This document shows, piece after piece, positions 1-5,727 of a DNA stretch of 14,942 nucleotides (its first letter is position 1; each line of letters begins with the position of its first letter). The stretch lies in the NCBI GenBank assembly GCA_937136445.1, contig CAKZOQ010000298.1, positions 1 to 14,942 on the forward strand, read 5' to 3'. A model generated the notes under the pieces. That model was not told the DNA's origin. It was given only the letters and a program-made list of their open reading frames with translations, and made no database searches. The DNA is from an uncultured Gemmatimonadota bacterium. GTDB taxonomy: Bacteria; Gemmatimonadota; Gemmatimonadetes; Longimicrobiales; Gaopeijiaceae. The position numbers and the translations under genes are program-made.

Positions 1-174
1 AACGAGTACGGCTTCTTCGCCAATGTGAATCCCGAGGTCGACCACCCGCGCTGGAGCCAGGCGCGGGAGCGTCGCATCGGGGAGTTCCGCCGGCGGGAGA
101 CGCTGATGTTCAACGGGTATGCGGAGGAGGTCGCCTCGATGTACGAGGGGATGGACCTCAGCCGCTGGATCTGA
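1..174 (+). CDS. msrP: MsrP, protein-methionine-sulfoxide reductase catalytic subunit (3' end only)
   Basis: This is the C-terminal 57 residues of a reading frame that enters from the left edge and stops at TGA 172-174. The tail contains NPxVDHPRWSQ, then an ERRIGEF segment, then FNGYAEEVASMYEGMDL, which is the characteristic end of MsrP (YedY). MsrP is the periplasmic molybdopterin enzyme that reduces methionine sulfoxide in envelope proteins. The identification is supported by msrQ starting 18 bp downstream, the usual gene order. The molybdopterin cysteine and the Tat signal lie outside the window, so integrity of the enzyme cannot be judged here. Confidence 0.93.
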   Translation, partial: NEYGFFANVNPEVDHPRWSQARERRIGEFRRRETLMFNGYAEEVASMYEGMDLSRWI

Positions 175-192
175 GCCCGCCCGCTCCTGGCC

Positions 193-852
193 GTGAGCTC
201 CTCCGGACGCCGGACCCAGCCCGGTCTGCTGGCCGCCCGCATCCTCCTCTGGTCCGGCGCGTTGGCGCCTGCGCTCTGGCTCGGTGCCGGCTTCTTCACC
301 GGATGGCTCGGCGTGAACCCCATCGAAAAACTCACCCGCGTGACGGGGCTCACCGCGCTCATCGTCTTGCTGGTCACCCTGGCCGTCTCCCCGGCCCGCC
401 GCCTGACGGGGTGGAATCCCATCATCAAGCTCCGGCGGCCCCTGGGGCTCTTCGCCTTCTTCTACGCGTTCCTGCACTTCGGGATCTGGATGGTGCTGGA
501 CCTGGGCTTCCAGCTCGCCTGGGTCTGGGAGGACATCGTCGAGCGCCCCTACATCACCGTGGGCTTCTCCGCCTTCCTCCTCCTCATCCCCCTGGCTGCG
601 ACCTCCACCAAGGGCTGGATCCGGCGCCTCGGGAAGAGGTGGAGCACGCTGCACAAGCTGACCTACGTCGCCACCGGCCTCGGTCTGGTTCATTTCTATT
701 GGCTGGTGAAGGCCGACATCCGCCTCCCGGTGATCCTGGCCACCATCTTCGGCCTCCTCATGGCGTCCCGCGTCTCCCGCTGGTGGTCCCGGAGACACCG
801 GCGAAGGGAGCGGTCCTCGGAGGCGACGCGGACCGCCCCCGCCTCCTCGTGA
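193..852 (+). CDS. msrQ: MsrQ, heme-binding membrane subunit of the MsrPQ system
   Basis: This 219-residue integral membrane protein would pass electrons from the quinone pool or a flavin reductase to MsrP in the periplasm. About six hydrophobic segments are visible (roughly 15-35, 50-66, 83-102, 120-136, 155-172 and 176-192). The histidines expected to bind heme in the YedZ family are at H95 (in FLHFG), H154 (in STLHKL) and H167 (in LVHFYW), with the same spacing as in E. coli YedZ (91/151/164, from memory). The motif NPIxKLTR near residues 42-49 is also typical. The start is GTG at 193 with no clear Shine-Dalgarno, consistent with translational coupling to msrP, whose stop is 18 bp upstream. 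The C-terminus is Arg-rich, a likely cytoplasmic tail. The stop overlaps the GTG start of the next gene. Confidence 0.93.
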   Translation: MSSSGRRTQPGLLAARILLWSGALAPALWLGAGFFTGWLGVNPIEKLTRVTGLTALIVLLVTLAVSPARRLTGWNPIIKLRRPLGLFAFFYAFLHFGIWMVLDLGFQLAWVWEDIVERPYITVGFSAFLLLIPLAATSTKGWIRRLGKRWSTLHKLTYVATGLGLVHFYWLVKADIRLPVILATIFGLLMASRVSRWWSRRHRRRERSSEATRTAPASS

Positions 853-1301
853 GCCAGGACGCCGAACCCCGCTTCCGGCTTCCCGAGTTGAGCGCCGACA
901 CAGCGCTGAAGGGTGCCGCGTGGCTCGTTTCGGTGGCGGTCCTGAACTGGGCCGTGGGGTCCCCTGTCACCGACCTCTACGTGGGTTTCTCCCTGGTTCT
1001 CACCGTCTTCTGGTTCGCTTGGAGAACGGCGGGCGTCTTCGACGCTCCCCCCGACCGGGGTGACATCCTCCTCCGAGATGCCGACGAGGGTACCTATCGT
1101 GGCCGGCTGGAGGACGACGGCTCCGTGTTCTTCCGTGGACCGGAGGGCCGGTGCTGGACGGGCTCCGCCTGGGACGGCCGCTGGACGCTGGAGGACTCGG
1201 AGGGGGGCCGATGGTGGGGCCGGGTGGGGCGGCGCGGATCGGTCCGAGTGCACGACGAGGAGGGTCGGGAACTCCGGGGCAAGCTGACCCCCGAGGGCTG
1301 A
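849..1301 (+). CDS. Hypothetical two-span membrane protein coupled to msrQ
   Basis: I do not recognise this 150-residue protein. The GTG start at 849 overlaps the msrQ stop (GTGA, 849-852), which is why this start is preferred over any internal codon. Two hydrophobic segments (about 22-37 and 43-58) are followed by a soluble, charged, Trp- and Gly-rich C-terminal half (about 65-150). That half shows short alternating patterns such as YRGRLEDDGSVFFRGPEG and GRWWGRVGRRGSVRVHDEEGREL. They look like small beta-meander repeats with turns at DG/EG, a visual impression rather than a recognised fold. Position suggests co-translation with msrPQ, but there is no direct evidence of a role in methionine-sulfoxide repair. 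Codon use matches the neighbours. Confidence 0.75.
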   Translation: MSQDAEPRFRLPELSADTALKGAAWLVSVAVLNWAVGSPVTDLYVGFSLVLTVFWFAWRTAGVFDAPPDRGDILLRDADEGTYRGRLEDDGSVFFRGPEGRCWTGSAWDGRWTLEDSEGGRWWGRVGRRGSVRVHDEEGRELRGKLTPEG

Positions 1302-1334
1302 CGGTCTCCCCCCGACCTCCATCGAAGAGGTTCT

Positions 1335-1362
1335 TTGCCTCGGATCGGAGGAACCGTAGCTT
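1335..1362 (+). promoter_or_regulatory. Weak candidate sigma70-type promoter for the 1369 gene
   Basis: A TTGCCT hexamer (1335-1340) is followed after 16 bp by TAGCTT (1357-1362). The predicted start of transcription would then fall on or next to the ATG at 1369. The bases between the -10 and the ATG read TTTCGGGC, and the same TTTCGGG string precedes the ATG at 3214. Match to consensus is poor (4/6 and 3/6), so confidence is low. A GGAGGAA string at 1347-1353 lies 15 nt before the ATG, farther than usual for a ribosome site. Confidence 0.25.
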
Positions 1363-1368
1363 TCGGGC

Positions 1369-1731
1369 ATGAGTGATCGTATCACCGGCTCCTTTCCCGG
1401 CGGACCCACGCGGTCCGACACGTCCCCGCAGCGCGACGGGCCCCTCCGCACCCGATCCGTCCGCGAACGGGAAGAGGCCCGAGCCGTCCGCTCCCTCGAG
1501 AGGCAGCGTTCGGCTCGTTCTCGCCGTGTGCTGCTGGGATTCATCCGGGCCGTCCTCGTCGCCGGCGCGGTGGGGTGGGCCCTGGGCCGGCAGGATCAGC
1601 CGACCCAGACGAGTCTCCAGGAGGAGGCGGTCCAGCAACGGGCCGCGGATCTGGACATCTCCCGGGAAGTGAACCGCGCCCTGCTGGAGATCTGGCGCAT
1701 GGAGGAGGTCGAGGCGAACCGGAATCGGTAA
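1369..1731 (+). CDS. Hypothetical single-span membrane protein
   Basis: This 120-residue protein is unrecognised. Residues 1-53 are polar and very Arg-rich with Ser/Pro (probably cytoplasmic by the positive-inside rule). Residues about 54-73 form one transmembrane helix (VLLGFIRAVLVAGAVGWALG), and 74-120 are Glu/Gln/Arg-rich with heptad-like hydrophobics that could form a short coiled coil. It stands alone, with 67 bp to the gene before and 48 bp to the receiver gene after it. The frame is supported by GC-rich third positions and a clean start and stop, but there is no family evidence. A role in signalling is possible only by proximity. Confidence 0.65.
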   Translation: MSDRITGSFPGGPTRSDTSPQRDGPLRTRSVREREEARAVRSLERQRSARSRRVLLGFIRAVLVAGAVGWALGRQDQPTQTSLQEEAVQQRAADLDISREVNRALLEIWRMEEVEANRNR

Positions 1732-1779
1732 CGTCCCTGCCCTCCCTGCTACCTCGCCCCGAGCCACCTGCACGCCTCC

Positions 1780-2235
1780 ATGACCGAACACACCTTCGGC
1801 TGGTCCGCCCTGATCGACTCGGCCCCCTCCAAGGGTCGCATCCTCCTGGTGGAGGACGAGAAGGACACCCGACTGGCCATCCAGCGTCTGGTGACGCGCC
1901 TGGGGCACACCGTGAAGGCGGCGGCCTCGGCGGAGGAGGCGGACGAATGGATGACGTCGGAGCGTTTCGACCTTTGCCTCCTGGACATCGAACTTCCCCG
2001 GATGAGCGGGATCGAATTCCTCCAGTGGGCCATGAAGCGGGATCCGGAGATGGCGGTCATCATGCTCACCGGGGTGGACGCGCCGGAGGTGGCGGTGGAG
2101 TGCCTCGACGCCGGAGCCCGGACCTACCTCGTGAAGCCGGTGGAACTCACCTTCCTCAAGGTGGCCATCCGAGACGCCCTGGCCATGCGGGCGCTGCTGG
2201 TGGAACGGAACGAACTCCTGGCGGCCGACAGCTAG
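1780..2235 (+). CDS. Stand-alone response-regulator receiver (REC) protein
   Basis: This 151-residue CheY-like receiver has no output domain. Residues about 20-138 form the REC fold: acidic pocket E25-D26 (ILLVEDE), phospho-acceptor D69 (LLDIELPRMSG), switch threonine T97 (IMLTG) and conserved lysine K119 (LVKP). A 19-residue N-terminal extension precedes the first strand and a short helix follows. It would take phosphate from a histidine kinase and act by protein contact. Two kinases lie within 4 kb and could be partners. The ATG at 1780 has no obvious Shine-Dalgarno. An internal start closer to residue 20 cannot be excluded, but none is more attractive. The TAG stop shares a CTAG with the stop of the convergent sirtuin gene. 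Confidence 0.9.
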   Translation: MTEHTFGWSALIDSAPSKGRILLVEDEKDTRLAIQRLVTRLGHTVKAAASAEEADEWMTSERFDLCLLDIELPRMSGIEFLQWAMKRDPEMAVIMLTGVDAPEVAVECLDAGARTYLVKPVELTFLKVAIRDALAMRALLVERNELLAADS

Positions 2236-2243
2236 CCGTCGGC
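2224..2243. terminator. Candidate bidirectional hairpin over the 2232-2235 convergent stop
   Basis: GCCGAC (2224-2229) and GTCGGC (2238-2243) are perfect inverted repeats around an 8-nt loop that contains the shared CTAG stop. The stem is 6 bp, plus a possible G.T closing pair. There is no T-tract on either side, so a canonical intrinsic terminator is not shown. It could be a weak bidirectional terminator or chance in GC-rich coding sequence. Confidence 0.35.
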
Positions 2244-3104
2244 TTCGAGCCGCTCCAGCACCTCTGGTAGCACCTGCCCCACCCGGCCCTCCACCTTGAG
2301 GGTCGCCCCCTCGTCGCTCCGCGTGGGACCCACGTTGAGGATGGCGACCGGCCGACCCTCACGGGCGGCGCGAAGGACGAAGCGCCGACCGGAAAAGACG
2401 GCGAGGGACGAGCCCACCACCAGGACGGCGTCCGCCTCCCGGTAGAAAGCCCACGCCGCCTCCACGTGCTCCTCGGGGACGGACTCTCCGAAGAAGACCA
2501 CGTCGGGTTTCAGCACCCCGTCGCAGACCAGGCAGGCCGGGACCGTGAAGCCCTCCTCCGCCCCGGGCTCCAATTGGGCGTCGCCGTCGGCGGAGAGGTG
2601 CTGCACGGCGGCCGAAAAGTCCGGGTTCAGCTCCGCCAGTTCGTCCTGCATCTCCCAGCGACCCAGGGACACCCGACAGCGGGTGCATCGGACCCGGGCC
2701 AGACGGCCGTGGAGGTCCACCACCCGGCGGGAGCCGGCGGCCTGGTGCAGTCCATCGACGTTCTGGGTGACGACCCCGGCCACCATCCCCGCCTCTTCCA
2801 GGCCGGCCAGCGCCTGGTGGGCCGGGTTCGGTCGGGCCTGGGCGAAACGAGGCCATCCCCGGAAGCTGCGCGCCCAGTACCGAGCCCGCGCCTCGGGGCT
2901 GCCCATGAAGACCTGAAAGCGCATGGGCTCGCGGTGCCGGAGCCTGCCGTCGGGACCACGGTAGTCGGGGATGCCCGACTCGGTGCTGCATCCCGCTCCC
3001 GAAAGCACGAGGACCCGCCGCCCCCGGAGGTAGTCCACCAAGGGTTCGACCAACCTCGCGACGGACGCGTGGGGTGCTGGCGGGAGGGATACGGGAACGC
3101 TCAT
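2232..3104 (-). CDS. Class II sirtuin (SIRT4-like NAD+-dependent protein deacylase)
   Basis: This 290-residue Sir2-family enzyme would remove acyl groups from lysines using NAD+, giving nicotinamide and O-acyl-ADP-ribose in the cytoplasm. Visible motifs in order: NAD-binding GAGCSTESGIPDYRG at 36-50, TQNVDGLH at 113-120, catalytic H132 (in DLHG), zinc cysteines C140/C143 and C191/C194, GVLKPDVVFFGESVP at 196-210 and VGSSLAV near 230. The ST-ESGIPDYR signature is that of the class II (SIRT4-like) branch. All catalytic and zinc residues are present, so it should be active. About 290 residues is normal for the class. It is the only gene on this strand within the signalling island. It is transcribed divergently from the 3214 kinase (109 bp apart) and convergently with the receiver gene, with a 4-bp overlap. 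Acyl preference cannot be told from sequence. Confidence 0.94.
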   Translation of the reverse strand: MSVPVSLPPAPHASVARLVEPLVDYLRGRRVLVLSGAGCSTESGIPDYRGPDGRLRHREPMRFQVFMGSPEARARYWARSFRGWPRFAQARPNPAHQALAGLEEAGMVAGVVTQNVDGLHQAAGSRRVVDLHGRLARVRCTRCRVSLGRWEMQDELAELNPDFSAAVQHLSADGDAQLEPGAEEGFTVPACLVCDGVLKPDVVFFGESVPEEHVEAAWAFYREADAVLVVGSSLAVFSGRRFVLRAAREGRPVAILNVGPTRSDEGATLKVEGRVGQVLPEVLERLEADG

Positions 3105-3174
3105 GGACGGTTGTACTCGAGAGCCGGCGGGAGGTGCGGCGTCCTGGCCAGGATTCGGCGCGTCGAACGTTCCC

Positions 3175-3204
3175 TTGGCACCTCCCCCGCCCCCCCTTCA
3201 TATT
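3175..3204 (+). promoter_or_regulatory. Candidate sigma70-type promoter for the kinase-regulator operon
   Basis: TTGGCA (3175-3180; 5/6 match to TTGACA) is separated by 18 bp from CATATT (3199-3204; 4/6 match to TATAAT). This is in the 109-bp divergent spacer between the sirtuin and kinase genes. The predicted +1 is near 3210-3212 while the ATG is at 3214, so the message would be essentially leaderless. That agrees with the absence of a Shine-Dalgarno. The C-run in the spacer leaves the -10 as the only A/T-rich patch of the region. Confidence 0.5.
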
Positions 3205-3213
3205 TCGGGTACC

Positions 3214-4512
3214 ATGCGGACCATCAGCGTTCCCCTCCGAATCGCACTCATCTATGCGGCGGTGGGGTGCGTCTGGATCGTCGGGACAGATGCGCTGGTG
3301 AACGCCCTCGCCCCACCAGAGGCCGCCGCCGCCCTCCAGACCGTGAAGGGGTGGCTCTTCGTGGGGCTCTCCGCCGCGCTGGTGTACATCCTCGTGGAGT
3401 GGTACCGACTCGCCCGGGACCAGGAAGCGGAGCGAGCGCAGTTGCTCGGCGAGGAGTTGGCCATGGCCCAGGAGGTCGCGGGGATGGCCCACTGGTCCCT
3501 CGATCCCGAGACGGGTGTCTTCCATTGGTCCGGAGCGGCAGTTCGGATCTTCGGCGTCCCACCAGGGCGCTTCTACCTGAACGCCGACGGCGCGCATTCC
3601 TTCCTGCACGACGACGATCGAAAGCGGGTGAACCAGGCGGTGGACGAGGCCATGGAGACGGGCGGACCGGTGGACATCACCCACCGCCTCCTCCGTCCGG
3701 ACGGCGAGGTCCGGTGGATTCGAGCGACCATGGCGCGGGTGACGCGGGGCGCGGGGGGCGAATCCCAACTCCTGGGGACCATCCAGGACGTGACCCAGCC
3801 GACCCTGGCGCAGGAGCGTCTGCAAGAGGCCCTGGCCCAGCTGAAGGCGCTCTCTGCCCACCTCCAGGATGCCCGGGAGGAAGAGCGCCGTCAGATCTCC
3901 ATGGACATCCACGACGTCATCGGAGGAAACCTGGCCGGGATTCGGATGGCCGTCAGTCGCCTCCACGACGACCCGCGCGCCGCCGACGTCCGGGAGCTCA
4001 CGGAGCTCATCGACGATGGACTCCAGGAGACCGTCCGCGCCGTGCGGAACCTCGCCCGGGAGATCCGTCCCGGGATCCTGGACGAGCTGGGCCTGGCTGC
4101 GGCTCTGGAGTGGCTGGTTCGGGACCTCGAGGACGCCTTCGACGGCACCCTGACGCTGGACACCGGTGACGAGGAGGCGGTGGATCTTCCGCCGGAGCGA
4201 GCCATCCACGTCTTCCGGGTGGCTCAGGAGGCCCTCACCAACGCCCTCCGGCACGGGGACCCGAGCACGGTGCGGGTGGAGCTCCGGGCCGAGAAGGACG
4301 AGGTCGTCCTCCGGGTAGAGGACGATGGGCGGGGGTTCGACTCTGGCCAGGGTCCGAAAGGGCTGGGCACCCTCAACATGAGGGAGCGTGGATGGATCCT
4401 GGGCGGTGAGGTCGAGATGGACTCCACACCGGGCGAGGGCTCGACGGTGGTGCTCCGCCTGCCCGGGGCTGCCCCGACGCCTGAGCCGGTACGGCACGAG
4501 GTGGCGACATGA
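3214..4512 (+). CDS. Membrane PAS histidine kinase of the NarX/DegS (HisKA_3) type
   Basis: The preferred ATG at 3214 gives 432 residues. An ATG at 3103 adds 37 low-complexity residues that would overlap the sirtuin start. The N-terminus has two membrane helices (about 7-25 and 45-63) with a short external loop. A PAS fold follows (about 88-193, with WSLDPETG, the LLRPDGEVRWI strand and a terminal TIQDVT). The dimerisation/phospho-acceptor HisKA_3 domain has REEERRQISMDIHD, with H233 as the phosphorylated histidine. The C-terminal HATPase_c domain (about 325-420) shows an EALTNALRHG N-box, VEDDGRGFD, GLGTLNMRERG and a GEGSTVVLRLP end. HisKA_3 kinases pair with NarL-family regulators, and one starts at 4509 in a 4-bp ATGA overlap, so the pair is almost certainly cognate. 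The signal sensed is unknown; the PAS has no obvious heme or flavin residue. Confidence 0.94.
   Translation: MRTISVPLRIALIYAAVGCVWIVGTDALVNALAPPEAAAALQTVKGWLFVGLSAALVYILVEWYRLARDQEAERAQLLGEELAMAQEVAGMAHWSLDPETGVFHWSGAAVRIFGVPPGRFYLNADGAHSFLHDDDRKRVNQAVDEAMETGGPVDITHRLLRPDGEVRWIRATMARVTRGAGGESQLLGTIQDVTQPTLAQERLQEALAQLKALSAHLQDAREEERRQISMDIHDVIGGNLAGIRMAVSRLHDDPRAADVRELTELIDDGLQETVRAVRNLAREIRPGILDELGLAAALEWLVRDLEDAFDGTLTLDTGDEEAVDLPPERAIHVFRVAQEALTNALRHGDPSTVRVELRAEKDEVVLRVEDDGRGFDSGQGPKGLGTLNMRERGWILGGEVEMDSTPGEGSTVVLRLPGAAPTPEPVRHEVAT
4498..4504 (+). promoter_or_regulatory. Ribosome binding site for the NarL-type regulator
   Basis: GAGGTGG lies 4 nt before the ATG at 4509, inside the end of the kinase gene. 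It supports this start and translational coupling. Confidence 0.6.
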
Positions 4513-5144
4513 TTCACGTCCTCGTCGTCGACGACCATCCCATCGTCCGTCAGGGGCTCACCCAGTTGATCCGGGACACCCCGGACATGGCGCTCTCCGG
4601 CGAGGCGGAGAGCTTCGAGGGCCTCTGGTCCGTCCTGGACGACGACGCCATCTCCGTGGACGTCCTCCTCCTGGACATCAAGATGCCGGGCGGGGACATC
4701 CTGGACGCTCTGTCCCGGCTGGCGAAACGTCACCCCGAGGTGGCCACGGTGGTGGTGAGCACCTACCCGGAGGACCAGTTCCTGGTGCGGGTGCTGCGCG
4801 CCGGGGCCTCGGGGTACCTGGAGAAGGCGCGGCCGGCGGAGGACATTCGGGACGCCGTGCGGACCGTAGCCACCGGGCGGCGCTACATCACCGCCGCAGG
4901 TGCGCGGATCCTCGCGGACGCCCTGGGTCGGGGCGCGGGCCCCGCGCACGATCAGCTCTCGGACCGGGAGTTCCAGGTCCTGCGGCTCCTGGCGTCGGGT
5001 CGCTCGGTGGGCGAGATCGCCGAGGCCCTGCACCTGAGTGTGAAGACGGTCAGCACCTACCGCACCCGGATGCTCGACAAGCTGAGCCTCTCCAACGACG
5101 CCGAGGCCATCCGCTACGCCCTGGAACGGGAGCTGGCCGAGTAG
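4509..5144 (+). CDS. NarL/FixJ (RcsB/UvrY-like) response regulator
   Basis: This 211-residue transcription factor is partner of the kinase at 3214. The REC domain spans about 1-120: D8-D9 acidic pair, phospho-acceptor D56 (LLLDIKMPGG), switch S84 in VVVSTYPEDQFL, and K106. The LuxR-type helix-turn-helix spans about 147-205: LSDREFQVLRLLASGRSVGEIAE then the recognition helix in LSVKTVSTYRTRMLDKL. The LSVKTVSTYR recognition helix resembles those of RcsB, EvgA and UvrY-type regulators. The ATG overlaps the kinase stop (ATGA). The spacer immediately downstream contains TAGGA-N4-TCCTA (core of 5168-5185), a plausible binding site for this protein, so it may control the next two genes and, less directly, itself. 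All phosphorylation residues are intact. Confidence 0.94.
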   Translation: MIHVLVVDDHPIVRQGLTQLIRDTPDMALSGEAESFEGLWSVLDDDAISVDVLLLDIKMPGGDILDALSRLAKRHPEVATVVVSTYPEDQFLVRVLRAGASGYLEKARPAEDIRDAVRTVATGRRYITAAGARILADALGRGAGPAHDQLSDREFQVLRLLASGRSVGEIAEALHLSVKTVSTYRTRMLDKLSLSNDAEAIRYALERELAE

Positions 5145-5154
5145 CGCCCGACCT

Positions 5155-5204
5155 GGACCGGGCCGCCTGTAGGACTCCTCCTACATCGGGTCGCGGCCTG
5201 GTCC
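5155..5204 (+). terminator. Large nested stem-loop after the regulator gene
   Basis: GGACCGGGCCGC (5155-5166) pairs with GCGGCCTGGTCC (5193-5204) over 12 bp with one G.T wobble. Inside it a second stem (TGTAGGA 5168-5174, TCCTACA 5179-5185) closes a CTCC loop. The structure begins 10 nt after the TAG of the regulator gene, a normal terminator position, but no T-run follows. A Rho-independent terminator without U-tract, an RNA 3' end stabiliser or a DNA-level palindrome are all possible. Confidence 0.45.
5168..5185. promoter_or_regulatory. Candidate RcsB/EvgA-type response-regulator operator
   Basis: This is a perfect 7-bp dyad, TGTAGGA-CTCC-TCCTACA, with half-site centres 11 bp apart (one helical turn), as expected for a dimer. 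The central TAGGA-N4-TCCTA has the same layout as the enterobacterial RcsAB box (TAAGA-N4-TCCTA, from memory) and the same half-site as EvgA boxes. It lies 24 bp after the NarL/RcsB-like regulator gene and 125 bp before the receiver ATG at 5311. The nesting within a larger dyad means an RNA role is an alternative. Binding by the 4509 product is inference. Confidence 0.45.
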
Positions 5205-5263
5205 GACAGGCGATCCCGCCCCTCTCCGATGCGTTCGTCCGGCGACCCCACCGATCTTGGGTC

Positions 5264-5290
5264 AGCCGCCTGGGGAAGCTCCCCGCGGCT
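5264..5290 (+). other. GC-rich bulged hairpin upstream of the 5311 receiver gene
   Basis: AGCCGC (5264-5269) and GCGGCT (5285-5290) pair perfectly. After a CT bulge, GGGGA (5272-5276) pairs with TCCCC (5280-5284) around an AGC loop, giving 11 bp in total. It ends 20 nt before the preferred ATG at 5311 and would be in the leader of any transcript entering from upstream. No T-run follows. It could be a transcription barrier or a 5' leader structure, and no function is shown. Confidence 0.35.
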
Positions 5291-5310
5291 CCACCCCAGT
5301 CCAACCAGCC

Positions 5311-5727
5311 ATGCATACGCCCGACGCCCTCCGGATCCTGGTCGTGGACGACACGCCCTCGGTCCGTCGTGAGCTCTCCGAGCTGCTGTCGGGTCTTCCG
5401 ACAGTGGATTCGGTCGTCGCGGTGGGCAGCGCCGAAGAAGCATGGGAGCACCTGCCCCATGCCGTTCCGGACCTCGTGGTCCTGGATCTCGGACTGCCCG
5501 GCATGACAGGCCTGGAATTCCTTCGACGCCTGACGTCGCGGCCGGACCGACCGGTGGTGGTGGTCCTGAGCAATCACGCCGAACCCGAGGTCCGCCGTCG
5601 CACGACGGCGGCCGGGGCTTCGGCTCATTTCGACAAGGGTCTCGAGATCCGTGCGTTGTTGGCCTGGGTGGCGGAATTCCACCCACCTTCCCGCCGGGCT
5701 GATCGTGGTCCTGAGGTGACCCCATGA
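5311..5727 (+). CDS. Stand-alone receiver (REC) protein coupled to the hybrid kinase
   Basis: This 138-residue CheY-like protein has acidic pair D13-D14 (ILVVDDTPSVR), phospho-acceptor D59 (VVLDLGLPGMTG), switch residue S87 in VVVLSNHAEPEV and lysine K109 (HFDKG). No output domain follows; the C-terminus is a short Pro/Arg-rich tail. ATG 5311 is preferred because the receiver begins six residues later. A TTG at 5257 would add 18 residues through the hairpin sequence and is less likely. The stop overlaps the ATG of the hybrid kinase (ATGA), so the two are translated together and this protein probably exchanges phosphate with that kinase. The SNHAEPEVRRR and HFDKG details resemble small receivers found beside LuxR-type regulator systems. 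No ribosome site is visible. Confidence 0.9.
   Translation: MHTPDALRILVVDDTPSVRRELSELLSGLPTVDSVVAVGSAEEAWEHLPHAVPDLVVLDLGLPGMTGLEFLRRLTSRPDRPVVVVLSNHAEPEVRRRTTAAGASAHFDKGLEIRALLAWVAEFHPPSRRADRGPEVTP
5713..5719 (+). promoter_or_regulatory. Ribosome binding site for the hybrid kinase
   Basis: GAGGTGA lies 4 nt before the ATG at 5724, within the end of the receiver gene. It is a near-perfect anti-16S match and fixes the start. Confidence 0.65.

Noticed and set aside
3110..3115. TACAAC as -10 box for a leaderless sirtuin transcript (minus strand)
   Set aside because: The distance to the ATG at 3104 would fit, but no -35-like hexamer is found 16-18 bp upstream. The match alone is too weak.
3103..3213. 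N-terminal extension of the PAS kinase from an ATG at 3103
   Set aside because: The 37 extra residues are low-complexity (Pro/Gly-rich), overlap the sirtuin start codon, and cover the best promoter. The membrane helix begins right after the ATG at 3214.
2359..4497. Long minus-strand open frame (712 codons) through the sirtuin and kinase genes
   Set aside because: It is an antisense shadow of GC-rich genes with Pro/Gly/Arg/His-rich low-complexity translation and no family motifs. The sirtuin and kinase frames have complete catalytic motifs.
5257..5310. TTG start giving a longer second receiver
   Set aside because: The extra 18 residues are Pro/Gly-rich and run over a strong hairpin. ATG 5311 is six residues before the first receiver strand, the normal distance.
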